DNA of 64,000 bases, taken from Gemmatimonadota bacterium. GTDB taxonomy: Bacteria; Gemmatimonadota; Gemmatimonadetes; Gemmatimonadales; GWC2-71-9. Positions 9,338 through 18,142 of the stretch are shown in pieces. A model generated the notes under the pieces. It was not told the DNA's origin. It was given only the letters and a program-made list of their open reading frames with translations, and ran no database searches. Made by a program: the position numbers and the translations under genes. The stretch is from NCBI GenBank assembly GCA_016713435.1, contig JADJPD010000006.1:186001-250000 (forward strand), in the 5' to 3' direction. Positions within the stretch are counted from its first letter, which is position 1. The number at the start of each line of letters is the position of its first letter.

Positions 9338-11326
9338 ATGACCGACGACCCCCGCATCGCGCGCCTCGAGGCCCGGGTGCAGGTGCTGGAGCGGCTGGTG
9401 CGGGACCTGGTGGCGGGCCGCGGGGCGGGCGCCCCGGACGTCGCGCCCCCCGCGCCGCCTCCACCTCCGCCCGCGCCGCCCTCCCGGCCCTGGGGCGGGC
9501 ATGTCGACGACCGCGGCGTCCCGGTCGACACCCCGCCCGACGCCGCGCCGCCACCCCGGCCCGTCCCGCCTCCTCCGCCAGCTCCACGGCCGCCGCAGCC
9601 GGCCGCGCCGGCCACCGCGCGCTCCCCCGGTGTGCTCAACGAGCAGTGGCTTGGCAGCCGCGGGCTGCTGGCGGTGGGCGTGGTGTTCCTGGTGCTCGCG
9701 GCGGGATACCTGCTCAAGCTGTCGTTCGACCGGGGCTGGGTGTCGCCGCTGGCGCGCTGCCTCGGGGGCGCGGCGGGTGGCGTGGTGGTGGGACTGGTGG
9801 GCTGGCGGCTCCACGGCCGCGGACTCCGCACCTATGGAGCCGCGCTCCTCGGGGCGGGCGCGGCCATCATCTACCTGGCCGTGTGGGCCGCGGCGCAGCT
9901 GTACCAGTTCCTCCCCGCCACCCAGGCCCTGCTGGCGCTGGCGCTCGTCTCGGTGGGGCTCGCGGCGGTGGCGTGGGCGATCGGGGTCGAGGCGCTCCTC
10001 GCCACGGCGGCGCTCGGCGCGTTCTTCGCGCCGCTCCTGGCGGGGCCCGAGGCGGGCAACGCCAACATGCTCCTCGGCTACCTCGGCTCCATGGGCGTGG
10101 GGTTCGGTGCCGTGGCGGCACAGCGGCACTGGCGCGTGGCCATGGGGATCGTGGCCCTGGCCTACTTCGGCATCGCGCTGCCGTCGGCGGCGGAGCACGC
10201 CTCCGCGCTGCCGCTCTGGCTCTACGGCATCGGCGGTGGCGCGGCCGGCCTCTTCGTGGGGCTCCGCGAGGGGTGGTGGGAGACGCGGTTCCTGTCCTTC
10301 AGCGGCGGCTGGGCCTTCCTCGCGGCGGCGGATGCCCAGACGGCGGCGGCCTGGCCGAACCTCGCGGGCGCGCTGGTGCTCGCGGCCCCGGTCTGGTGGC
10401 GTGCCTTCCAGGCCGACCTCGTCTGGCCCGGGCGCACGGGCCCCAATGTCACCTCCACCAAGGAGGGGATGTACGTCCGGCCATTCGCCTTCGGCGAGAC
10501 GTTCTACTTCTACGTCACGCCGCTCGCCGTGGCGGTGGCGCTCTGGTCCGTGGACAAGGCCTGGTTCGGCGCGCATCCGGGGGCCGCCGCCGCGCTGGTG
10601 GCGCTCCCCTACCTCGTGGCGGGGTACCAGCAGGAGCGACGCCCCTTCGCCATCGTCGCCGTGGGTGCCCTGGCCTGGGCGGCGGTGCTGCAGGAGGACG
10701 TGCTGCTCCGCGTCTGGCTCCTCGCCGCCTTGGCCCTCGCCACCACCACGGCCGATCGCCTGCTCCGCCGCCGCGACGGACGCGTCCTCTCGCTCCTCGT
10801 GTATTCCGGCGCGCTCTACGTCCTCGGGACCGATGTCCTCCCGGCGCGCGACGCAGCCGACCCCGCCTTCACCAGCGCCGTGGCCCTGACGCTCTGGCTG
10901 CTCGTGGCCACGGCGGTGGTGCAGGCGGCGGTGCTCATCACGGAGGAGGCCTACCTCGGGGAGCTCTCGGTCAGGCTGCTCTACTGGGGCGCTGCCGGCC
11001 TGCTCCTCTTCCTCGGCGTCTCGGCGGAACTGATGCGCGCCGCGGGGCAGAGTGCCATGGCGCCCGACCAGCGCGCCCTCGCCGGCGGCCTGGCGGTGAG
11101 CGCCTGGTGGATCCTCTATGCCGGCGCCTGCTTTGCCGTGGGCTTCCGCCGCCAGCTCCGTGGCCTCCGCCTCACGGGCTTCGCGGTGGCGGGGCTGGCG
11201 GTGGCCAAGGTGGTCCTGGTGGATCTCTCCACCCTCGACGCCCTCTACCGCGTCGGCTCGGCGCTCATCCTCGGGCTCGTGTCGCTGGCCATTGCCTACG
11301 CCTACCACCGCCGCGCGCCGGGGTAG
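9338..11326 (+). CDS. DUF2339-family polytopic membrane protein
   Basis: This 662-residue protein starts with a short coiled coil (ARLEARVQVLERLVRDLVAG), continues with a Pro-rich linker of about 75 residues, and then has some 16-20 hydrophobic helices from about residue 105 to the end. The junction GVLNEQWLGSRGLLAVGVVFLVLAAGYLLK-type segment is the hallmark of DUF2339 proteins, whose function is not known. The ATG lies 14 bp after the kinase stop, so the two are probably cotranscribed, but no functional tie is shown by sequence. Confidence 0.78.
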   Translation: MTDDPRIARLEARVQVLERLVRDLVAGRGAGAPDVAPPAPPPPPPAPPSRPWGGHVDDRGVPVDTPPDAAPPPRPVPPPPPAPRPPQPAAPATARSPGVLNEQWLGSRGLLAVGVVFLVLAAGYLLKLSFDRGWVSPLARCLGGAAGGVVVGLVGWRLHGRGLRTYGAALLGAGAAIIYLAVWAAAQLYQFLPATQALLALALVSVGLAAVAWAIGVEALLATAALGAFFAPLLAGPEAGNANMLLGYLGSMGVGFGAVAAQRHWRVAMGIVALAYFGIALPSAAEHASALPLWLYGIGGGAAGLFVGLREGWWETRFLSFSGGWAFLAAADAQTAAAWPNLAGALVLAAPVWWRAFQADLVWPGRTGPNVTSTKEGMYVRPFAFGETFYFYVTPLAVAVALWSVDKAWFGAHPGAAAALVALPYLVAGYQQERRPFAIVAVGALAWAAVLQEDVLLRVWLLAALALATTTADRLLRRRDGRVLSLLVYSGALYVLGTDVLPARDAADPAFTSAVALTLWLLVATAVVQAAVLITEEAYLGELSVRLLYWGAAGLLLFLGVSAELMRAAGQSAMAPDQRALAGGLAVSAWWILYAGACFAVGFRRQLRGLRLTGFAVAGLAVAKVVLVDLSTLDALYRVGSALILGLVSLAIAYAYHRRAPG

Positions 11327-11670
11327 GGTCGGCGGTGACTCGGCGTAGGGGCGCGGACGACCACCGAAGCGCTGCAGCCGAGACTGCGAATCGACCGAGG
11401 GAAAGAAGGCACGAAGGCCGAGCCCGGCCGGCGCGTTGCCGACCCGGGCTCACCAAGCCCAGCACCCCCGGCTGGTCCGCCGTCCCCACTGGGTCCTCGG
11501 TGCCCTGTGCCCCCGCCGCCGCCACCGCGGTGAACCGGTCCATCAGCCGCCCCCGCCGGAATTCAGCCCCCGATCCTGCCCGACATCGCGCCACGGGCCG
11601 CTGGATGTAGATTCCCCGCGTGCCGCCCGGGGGCCGCCCGGGCGCCGTGATCTCCTTCGGGTTTCCGGTC
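11327..11670. other. gene-free stretch, nothing recognised
   Basis: About 340 bp without a supported gene. Open frames on both strands have biased, non-protein-like composition. A TAGATT box at 11608-11613 lies six bases before GTG 11620, an alternative leaderless start for the M3 peptidase. No repeat or clear terminator was seen. Confidence 0.5.
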
Positions 11671-13326
11671 ATGCCGCTGCCGTCTGCCAACGTCCTCGTT
11701 CCTGACGATCTCGCCCAGGCCACCTGGGCCGACATCCAGCCCCTCTACCGCGAACTCGCCGAGCGCCCGCTGTCCCTCGCCACCGTCGAGGCCTGGCTGG
11801 CCGACTGGTCCCGCCTCGAGGAAGTGGTGAGCGAGGCCGCCGCGCTCGCGATGATCGCCTACACCTGCGACACCACCGATCCCGCCAAGGAGGCCGCGCA
11901 CCTCCGCTTCTCCGCCGAGATCCTGCCGCAGATGGAGGAGCTGGAGGTGGCGCTGGCCGGGCGACTGCTGGACCTGGGTTACACCCGTCCCGGCCTCGAG
12001 ATCACCATCGCCCGGTTCCGGAGCGCGCGCGAGCTCTTCCGTGAGGCGAACGTTCCGCTCTTCCAGGAAATGGAGGAGCTCGGCACCCGCTACCAGAAGC
12101 TCACCGGCGGCCTCACGGTCTCCTGGAAGGGCGAGGAAAAGACCCTTCCCGAACTGCAGCCCATCCTGCAGGGCACCAACCGCGCCGAGCGCGAGGAGGC
12201 CTTCCGCCTCAGCACCTCGGCGTACCTGGAGCGGCGGGACGAGCTGGCCGGCATCTTCAACGATCTCTTTGCCCGCCGGGCCGCGGTGGCGGCCAACGCG
12301 GGCTGCCAGGACTACGAGGAGTACGCCTTCCGCTCCAAGTGCCGCTTCGACTATACGCCCGCCGACTGCCGCCGCTTCCACGAGGCGGTGGAGGCGGTCG
12401 TGGCACCCGCCGTCGAGCGCGTGATGGCGCGCCGCCGGGAGCGGCTCGGCGTCCCGACGCTCCGCCCCTGGGACGTGGGCCCCGATCCCGAGGGGCGTGA
12501 ACCCCTGCGCCCATTCCGCGCCGCCGGTGACCTCATCGAGGCCAGCGGCCGCGTCTTCCAGCGGGTGGCCCCGGCCTTCGGCGACCAGTTCGCCACCATG
12601 GCGCGGGAGGGGCTGCTCGACCTCGAGGTGCGGAAGGGCAAGGCGCCCGGCGGCTACTGCGAGACGCTGCACGCGCGCGGGCGGCCGTTCATCTTCATGA
12701 ACGCCGTCGGCGTGCTCGACGACGTCAACACCCTGCTGCACGAGGCCGGCCAACACCCCGGCCTCGAGATGTGCGAGCTGGCCAGCATGTCCATGGAACT
12801 GCTCGCCGCGCCCTACATGGGCCGCGAGGACGGCGGGCTCTTCACCGCCGAGGAGATGCGCCGCGCGCGCGCGGAGCACCTCGAGGACGTGCTGATCACG
12901 CTGGCGCACGTGGCGGGGGTGGATGCCTTCCAGAGCTGGATCTACACCTCGGGCCAGGGCCACGACGCCGCCGCGCGCGACCAGGCCTGGCTCCGCATCC
13001 GCAGCCGCTTCGAGCGCGGCATCGACTGGTCGGGCCTCGACCGCGAGCGGGTCAGCCGCTGGTACCGCCAGCTTCACATCTTCCTCTACCCCTTCTACTA
13101 CATCGAGTACGGGATCGCGCAGGTCGGCGCGCTGCAGGTCTGGCGCAACGCGCGGAAGGACCAGGGCGAGGCGGTCCGCCGCTACCGTGAGGCGCTGGCG
13201 CTTGGCAATACCCGGTCGCTGCCGGAGCTGTACCGGGCGGCGGGAGTGGAGTTCACCTTCGAGACGGCCCGGATCGGGGAACTCGTGGCCCTCGTCGAGG
13301 AGGAGCTGGAGCGGGCCTGGGGGTAG
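11671..13326 (+). CDS. M3-family oligoendopeptidase-like protein with a damaged active site
   Basis: A 551-residue protein related to M3 oligoendopeptidases, with the surrounding fold conserved (FIFMNAVGVLDDVNTLLHEAG, then ELASMSMELLAAPYMG, and YPFYYIEYGIAQVGALQ near the C-terminus). In the family the zinc motif is HEAGH followed by about 15 residues before the stretch that supplies the third ligand Glu. Here residues 357-362 read HEAGQH and run straight into PGLEMCELASM, so the second zinc histidine and the following helix are missing without loss of frame. The protein as written should not bind zinc normally. ATG 11671 fits the family start; GTG 11620 is possible. It is not part of an obvious operon. 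Confidence 0.78.
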   Translation: MPLPSANVLVPDDLAQATWADIQPLYRELAERPLSLATVEAWLADWSRLEEVVSEAAALAMIAYTCDTTDPAKEAAHLRFSAEILPQMEELEVALAGRLLDLGYTRPGLEITIARFRSARELFREANVPLFQEMEELGTRYQKLTGGLTVSWKGEEKTLPELQPILQGTNRAEREEAFRLSTSAYLERRDELAGIFNDLFARRAAVAANAGCQDYEEYAFRSKCRFDYTPADCRRFHEAVEAVVAPAVERVMARRRERLGVPTLRPWDVGPDPEGREPLRPFRAAGDLIEASGRVFQRVAPAFGDQFATMAREGLLDLEVRKGKAPGGYCETLHARGRPFIFMNAVGVLDDVNTLLHEAGQHPGLEMCELASMSMELLAAPYMGREDGGLFTAEEMRRARAEHLEDVLITLAHVAGVDAFQSWIYTSGQGHDAAARDQAWLRIRSRFERGIDWSGLDRERVSRWYRQLHIFLYPFYYIEYGIAQVGALQVWRNARKDQGEAVRRYREALALGNTRSLPELYRAAGVEFTFETARIGELVALVEEELERAWG

Positions 13327-13444
13327 GATGCCCCCTCGGGAGGGCCCCCGGCGGCCGGCGTCCCTCGGCCCTTGTCCCCGGGGGATTCGTGGGCAAGATT
13401 CCTCCCCCGTCGGCAGGTCCCCCTACCCGGAACAGAGAGGCTGA

Positions 13445-13663
13445 ATGGCGAAGGAAGAAGGCATCGAGATGGAAGGTGTGGTCACCGAGGTCCTCCCGGA
13501 CCGCAACTACCGGGTGCTCCTCGAGAACGGCCACTCGATCCTTGCCTACGCTGCCGGGAAGATGAGCAAGTTCAAGATCCGCGTCCTCGAGGGCGACCGC
13601 GTCACCGTGGTCCTCTCCCCGTACGACCTCACCCGCGGCCGGGTCATCTACCGCCACAAGTGA
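13445..13663 (+). CDS. infA: translation initiation factor IF-1
   Basis: A 72-residue S1-like OB-fold protein. Motifs include EGVVTEVLPDRNYRVLLENGH, KMSKFKIRVLEGDRV and SPYDLTRGRVIYRHK, which are diagnostic for IF-1. It binds the 30S A site with IF-2 and IF-3 during initiation. A purine-rich stretch (AGAGAGG) precedes the ATG by six bases. The gene stands alone here and not in a ribosomal-protein cluster, and is followed by an intrinsic terminator. Confidence 0.97.
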   Translation: MAKEEGIEMEGVVTEVLPDRNYRVLLENGHSILAYAAGKMSKFKIRVLEGDRVTVVLSPYDLTRGRVIYRHK

Positions 13664-13711
13664 GCAGCAGCCCAGGGGCCGGCCGCCAGGCCGGCTCCCT
13701 CCGCATCGCCT

Positions 13712-13740
13712 GCGCGGCCCCCGGGCCGCGCTTTTCGTTT
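13712..13740 (+). terminator. infA: intrinsic terminator after infA
   Basis: GCGCGGCC pairs with GGCCGCGC and is followed by TTTTCGTTT. It lies 48 bp after the infA stop. Confidence 0.75.
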
Positions 13741-13796
13741 CCCCGGCGCCGCCCCCCCATACTGCCCCGCGTGGGCTCCGCACCTCCCCAAGAGAA

Positions 13797-13827
13797 AACC
13801 GGCCCGGGACGAGGTCCCGGGCCGGTT
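13797..13827. terminator. bidirectional terminator between infA and the cold-shock gene
   Basis: A 14-bp perfect stem (AACCGGCCCGGGAC / GTCCCGGGCCGGTT) with a GAG loop, flanked by A and T runs, sits between two convergent genes. Confidence 0.8.
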
Positions 13828-13852
13828 TCCGTCAGGAGCAGCGTGCCCCAGC

Positions 13853-14065
13853 TTACTTGACCTTCGTGACGTTCTCGGCCGCGGGCCCCTTGGCCCCGTC
13901 GACGATGTCGAACTCGACGCGCTCACCCTCGGTGAGGCTGCGGAACCCGTCCGCCTTGATGGCGGTGTGGTGGACGAAACAGTCCTTCGAGCCGTTTTCG
14001 GGGGTGATGAAGCCGAAACCCTTGGCGTCGTTGAACCACTTCACCGTGCCAGTGACGCGAGGCAT
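13853..14065 (-). CDS. cold-shock protein (CspA family)
   Basis: A 70-residue cold-shock domain with both RNA-binding motifs, KGFGFI (RNP1) and CFVHH (RNP2, usually VFVHF), and the usual start TGTVKWFNDAKGFGFITPENG. It binds single-stranded RNA or DNA and melts RNA structure. The ATG at 14065 fits the family; in-frame codons further upstream to 14287 lack family similarity. The ~230 bp upstream to the kinase gene may hold a long 5' leader, as is common for csp genes, but I see no recognisable cold-shock element. Confidence 0.93.
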   Translation of the reverse strand: MPRVTGTVKWFNDAKGFGFITPENGSKDCFVHHTAIKADGFRSLTEGERVEFDIVDGAKGPAAENVTKVK

Positions 14066-14296
14066 GCTGCTGTACTCCGTGCGTAGGGGAACATCGTCGG
14101 GTCGGGGAGAGCCCCGGGCCCGACAGGGACAACACGCCGGGAACCTCCCGGCGGCTGCAACCATCTGACCGCGTGCGGTCGATCGGGGATGTCGCGAAGG
14201 TGCTGCGAGGGTGCTCCACGACCGGCGGCGCCCGCCGGGTTCAGTGCTAGGCCGCCCCAAAGATGGGCCGCCGTCCCGCCGCGTCAAGAGGGCGCG

Positions 14297-16087
14297 TCAG
14301 GGGCGCCACCACTTGAGCGCCGCCCGGGCCCACTCGCCGCTGCGGCGCCGCAATCCCGAGCCCACCGCCCGGTTGAGGGCCTGCAGGAACTCCGCCGCCG
14401 AGGGGAAGCGCTGCTCCACCTCGTTGTGGAGCGCCCGCTCCAGAACCACGACCAGGTCTTCCGGCACGTCCGGGCGGCGCTCCCGCAGGGCGGGGCGCTG
14501 GTTGGTGGTCTGCCGGGCCAGCACCTGGTCCACCGTCTGCCCCGTGAACGGCGGCTCGCCCAGCAGCGCGAAGTACGCGACCGCCGCGAGGCTGTAGAGA
14601 TCGGACCGCTGGTCCACCCGCTCGCCGAGCAGCTGCTCCGGGCTCGCGAACATCGGCGTCCCGCTCTGGCTCGTGGCCCCGCCAAAGCGGCCCTGCCCGC
14701 GGAGCGCCAGCGCCAGGCCGAAGTCGGTGATCCGCAGGTCCCCGCTCGGCGCGATGAGCATGTTCTCGGGCTTGAGGTCGCGGTGCACCAGCCCGCCCTG
14801 GTGGGCCAGCGCCAGCGCCGAGAGCGCCTCGCGGAGCAGCTTCACCACCTCGTCGAGCGGGAGCGGGCCCTCCTTTTCCACCAGCTGCGCCAGGTTCGGC
14901 CCGCCCACCAGCTCCATGGTGTACCAGAGCAGCCCGGCGCGGCCGCCGATGTCGTAGATGTTCACCAGGTTCGGGTGTGTCAGGCGCGCGGCCAGCTGGG
15001 CCTCGCGGCGGAAGCGCTCCACCACCGCCGGGTCCGCCGTCAGGTGCGGGTGCAGCACCTTGAGGGCCACCTCACGCTCCAGGTGCAGGTCGCGCACCCG
15101 GTACACCCGGCCGTAGCCGCCGCGGCCCAGCTGGCTCAGCAGTTCGTAGTCGTCGCCGAGCGCGCGGCGCAGGCGCTTCTCCCAGTGGCGGCCGTCGTCG
15201 CTCTCGCTCGGCAGCGGGCGGGGGTTCACCACCTGCATGACGAGCGCCGGGTTCTCGAAGGTCCCCGCATCCGACGCGAAGTCCTCCAGCATCTCCGCCG
15301 CCGTGAGGTAGCGGTCGTCGGGGCTGGGCCGGAGCGCGCGCAGCAGGATCCGCTCGATGGTCTTCGGCACGTTGGGCCGCAGCTCGGCGGGGGGCCGGAT
15401 CTCGGCGGGATCGAGCGGCAGCTCGGCCCCCGTCACCGCGTAGTAGAGGATCGCGGCGGCGGTGTAGATGTCGCTGGTGGGGTCGCCGGGGGCGCCGCCC
15501 CGCACCTCGGGGGCCATGAAGGAGAGCGCGCCGGGCGTCTCGCCGCCGGGAATCACCGGCAGGGTCCAGTTGCAGAAGCGCAGGTCGGTGACGGTGCCGC
15601 GGCCGCCCAGGTTCACCAGCAGCGACGTCGGCGCGATCCGCCGCACGATGATCCCATGGGCGTGCGCATGCTCGAGTCCGCTCAGCACGTCGCGCGCCAG
15701 CACGTGCACGGCGGGGAAGGGACGGGGCCCGCGCTGCGCCGCCTCCTGCAGGCTCTCGCCCTCGATCCAGTTGCCCACCCGGTAGGCGAGGTCGCCCACC
15801 AGGCCGGCGTCGTAGACGTGGCGGATGGCGGGATGGTCCAGCTGCGCCAGCGCCTCCGCCTCACGCAGGAACCAGGCGCGGGTCCGGTCGTTGGGATACA
15901 GGTTGACGCGGAGCGACACCCGGCGCGAGAGCAGCGTGTCGTGCGCCGTGAAGAGGACCCGCTCGCGCGAGGCCGCCACCATCGTCTCCAGGCGGTAGCG
16001 CTTGCCGAGGGCCGCCTCCACCCGCTCGAAGATGGTGAGCGGGGCCGGGGTGGCGTTGGAGGACGTCGTCGGCGGCGGCGTCGTCAT
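14297..16087 (-). CDS. tandem pseudokinase-kinase Ser/Thr protein kinase
   Basis: A 596-residue protein with two kinase-like domains in a row. Domain 1 (about 30-290) keeps the fold landmarks (SFMAPEV, DIYTAAAILYYAVTG) but has lost catalysis: the VAIK lysine is Arg60 (VSLRV), HRDxKxxN is replaced by VRRIAPTSLLV (149-159), DFG reads DLR (168-170) and the glycine loop is gone. Domain 2 (about 313-575) is complete: GRGGYGRVY, Lys343, VHRDLKPEN (434-442), DFG (455-457) and the PEQLLGE segment. There is no transmembrane helix after it, so it should be cytoplasmic. The pseudokinase probably regulates the active domain. The next gene upstream (CGNR protein) ends 4 bp before its start, so they are likely cotranscribed. 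Confidence 0.85.
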   Translation of the reverse strand: MTTPPPTTSSNATPAPLTIFERVEAALGKRYRLETMVAASRERVLFTAHDTLLSRRVSLRVNLYPNDRTRAWFLREAEALAQLDHPAIRHVYDAGLVGDLAYRVGNWIEGESLQEAAQRGPRPFPAVHVLARDVLSGLEHAHAHGIIVRRIAPTSLLVNLGGRGTVTDLRFCNWTLPVIPGGETPGALSFMAPEVRGGAPGDPTSDIYTAAAILYYAVTGAELPLDPAEIRPPAELRPNVPKTIERILLRALRPSPDDRYLTAAEMLEDFASDAGTFENPALVMQVVNPRPLPSESDDGRHWEKRLRRALGDDYELLSQLGRGGYGRVYRVRDLHLEREVALKVLHPHLTADPAVVERFRREAQLAARLTHPNLVNIYDIGGRAGLLWYTMELVGGPNLAQLVEKEGPLPLDEVVKLLREALSALALAHQGGLVHRDLKPENMLIAPSGDLRITDFGLALALRGQGRFGGATSQSGTPMFASPEQLLGERVDQRSDLYSLAAVAYFALLGEPPFTGQTVDQVLARQTTNQRPALRERRPDVPEDLVVVLERALHNEVEQRFPSAAEFLQALNRAVGSGLRRRSGEWARAALKWWRP

Positions 16088-16091
16088 CGGG

Positions 16092-16655
16092 TCACTCGTC
16101 CGTCACCACGGGGGTGCGGTTGGCCCGGCGGCGCTCCACCCGGCCGCGTTGCTGTCCGCAGCGGGTGCGGCTGCAGATGCGCCGGCTCTGGTTGTCGGTC
16201 TCGTCGAGGAAGAAGAGCCCGCACTCCGGCCCGGGGCAGCGCCGCACCGTGGCCAGCGGATTGGCCAGCGCCTGCGCCGCGGAGAGCGCGATGGCCTCGA
16301 GGTCGGCGGGGGGGCGCTCGGGATGGAAGCGGAGCCGCCACCGCCCGCCGATCCGCACCAGCTGTTCCCGCCCCTCCAGCAGGCCGAGCCGCCGGTTCAC
16401 CGCCTCGATGGCCGAGGGCGCCGCGGCGCGGCCGTCGGCGAGCGCATCGGCGATGGCGGCCAGTCGCTCGCGCAGCGCGAGCGCCGCGCGGTACGCCTCG
16501 GCGTCGCCGGGCGACAAGAGCTGCACGGCCTTGGTCCAGCGGAGGTAGGCGGCGGGGTCGGGCAGCGCCTCGCCGCCGGTGGGCGGCTGGTGGGCGGTGT
16601 TCACGAACTCCAGCCAGAGCGGCTCGCCCAGGAGCAGGAATTCGGGATCGGGCAT
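16092..16655 (-). CDS. ABATE/CGNR zinc-finger transcriptional regulator
   Basis: A 187-residue protein with the N-terminal ABATE-type domain (EPLWLEFVNTAH) and a C-terminal zinc finger of the CGNR type: CPGPECGLFFLDET followed by RRICSRTRCGQQRGRVERRR. In this copy the name motif reads CGQQ instead of CGNR, but the four cysteines are present. Such proteins are putative transcription factors. ATG 16655 is chosen; it lies 4 bp after the stop of the GGDEF gene, which argues for one transcript GGDEF-CGNR-kinase. Confidence 0.8.
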   Translation of the reverse strand: MPDPEFLLLGEPLWLEFVNTAHQPPTGGEALPDPAAYLRWTKAVQLLSPGDAEAYRAALALRERLAAIADALADGRAAAPSAIEAVNRRLGLLEGREQLVRIGGRWRLRFHPERPPADLEAIALSAAQALANPLATVRRCPGPECGLFFLDETDNQSRRICSRTRCGQQRGRVERRRANRTPVVTDE

Positions 16656-16659
16656 GGGG

Positions 16660-17994
16660 TCAGGGATTCGGGGCGGTCTCGACCGCGTCGCGGCCGCCCC
16701 GCTTGGCGCGATAGAGCGCCGCATCGGCGGCGGCGAGGATGGCGTCCGGCGTCTGGCCGTGGAGCGGTGCCTCGGCGATCCCCATGCTGAGCGAGGGCCG
16801 CCCGAACTCCGGCCGCTCCTCCGCCAGCCGGGCGACGGCCGCCTGCACCCGCTCCACGTAGGCGTGGGCCTCCTGCGCGGTGGTCATGGGCAGGATGACG
16901 AGGAACTCGTCGCCTCCCATGCGGCCCACGCTGTCGAGCGTGCGCGCTTGCGCCTTCAGGATCCGCGCCAGCTCGGCCAGCAGCCGGTCGCCGGCGGCGT
17001 GGCCCAGGGTGTCGTTGACCACCTTGAAGCGGTCCACGTCCACCTCCACCACGCTGGTGCGGATCTGGTGCCGCTGGGTGCGGGAGATTTCCGCCTTGAG
17101 CCGCTCCTCCATGGCCCGGCGGTTGAAGAGCCCCGTGAGCGGGTCGGTGGTGGCCGCGCTCTGCAGCTGCTCCACCAGCAATGCGTTCTTGAGCGCGATG
17201 GCCGCCGCGAAGGCCAGCGTGCCGGCCAGTTCCGATTCCGGCGCGCCGAATCCCTGGTCGTGCAGCCGCGGCCCCAGCACCAGGATGGCCAGCCGCTCCG
17301 CCCCCGAGTCGAGCGACACCAACACCTGGCTCCCCGGCGGCACCAGCCGCGCCACCGCGGCGTCCGCCGCGCTGCTCACGGGTGAGTCAGGCGGAAGGGC
17401 CAGGTCGAGCGCCGGCCCGGGAATCGGGTGCAGCGTCATCGCGCCGCGCAGCGATCGCACCACCTTCGGCACGTACTCCCCGTTCACCGGCCGGTACAGG
17501 CAGCCCCACCAGCAGAAGAACACCTCGGCCATGAAGTCGAGGATCAGGTTCTCCGTCTCCTCGGCGGAATGCACCGAGGAGAGGAGCCGCGCCACCTGGC
17601 GCAGCGCCCGCAGCTGGAACACCGCGTCGTCGAGCTGCCCCTGCCGCTCCCGCAGCACCGCGTGCAGCTCCAGCATGACCGACAAGCCGAGCGCGATCGG
17701 CGTGGCATGCCCCCGCAGCTCGGGCGCCACGTCGGGATCCGCCAGGATTGCGATCTCGGTCTGCCCGCTCGCCATGCGGATGACCTCCACGGCCCCGGGC
17801 AGCCAGTCCGGGGGCGGGAGCACGTGCATGAGGCTGGAGGGAGAGGTGACGCTGAACCAGATGCGCTCGTTCCCATATCGCCGCACCAGCGCCTCGCGGC
17901 AGCGCTCGAACAATTCCGCGTCCGTGCGCGCGGTGCGGCAGGCCGCAGCGAATGCGGACGGAAGCGGGGCCAGTGCCGAGAGGGAAGCGTCCAT
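16660..17994 (-). CDS. diguanylate cyclase with GAF-like sensor region
   Basis: A 444-residue protein ending in a GGDEF domain: DPLTGLFNRRAMEERL, DVDRFKVVNDTLGHAAGD and the active loop GGDEF near residue 360. An RTLD sequence five residues upstream fits the inhibitory I-site (RxxD), so c-di-GMP feedback is likely. The first ~270 residues include a region (LRALRQVARLLSSVHSAEETENLILDFMAEVF) that looks like a signalling helix leading into a GAF-like domain. No transmembrane segment is seen. A TATATT box ends ten bases before the ATG, so the 5' leader may be nearly absent. The gene is divergent from the carbonic anhydrase. Confidence 0.87.
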   Translation of the reverse strand: MDASLSALAPLPSAFAAACRTARTDAELFERCREALVRRYGNERIWFSVTSPSSLMHVLPPPDWLPGAVEVIRMASGQTEIAILADPDVAPELRGHATPIALGLSVMLELHAVLRERQGQLDDAVFQLRALRQVARLLSSVHSAEETENLILDFMAEVFFCWWGCLYRPVNGEYVPKVVRSLRGAMTLHPIPGPALDLALPPDSPVSSAADAAVARLVPPGSQVLVSLDSGAERLAILVLGPRLHDQGFGAPESELAGTLAFAAAIALKNALLVEQLQSAATTDPLTGLFNRRAMEERLKAEISRTQRHQIRTSVVEVDVDRFKVVNDTLGHAAGDRLLAELARILKAQARTLDSVGRMGGDEFLVILPMTTAQEAHAYVERVQAAVARLAEERPEFGRPSLSMGIAEAPLHGQTPDAILAAADAALYRAKRGGRDAVETAPNP

Positions 17995-18142
17995 CTTGTT
18001 GCCCAATATACTGATACGGCCCGCGCCCCGCGAGCCAGCCCGCCCGCTCCAATGTCCCGGGCCGGTCCTCAAGCTCGGGCCGGTCGTGGACGATACTACG
18101 GCTCGACCCTCGGAAGGTCCGGGGCACCCTTCAGGAGCGTAC

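Noticed and set aside
11265..11735. 156-codon minus-strand ORF over the gap before the M3 peptidase
   Set aside because: It overlaps both neighbours and has low-complexity GC-driven composition without motifs.
16655..16724. Upstream start for the CGNR regulator
   Set aside because: It would overlap the GGDEF coding end with an unconserved Arg/Pro-rich stretch; ATG 16655 starts at the conserved domain.
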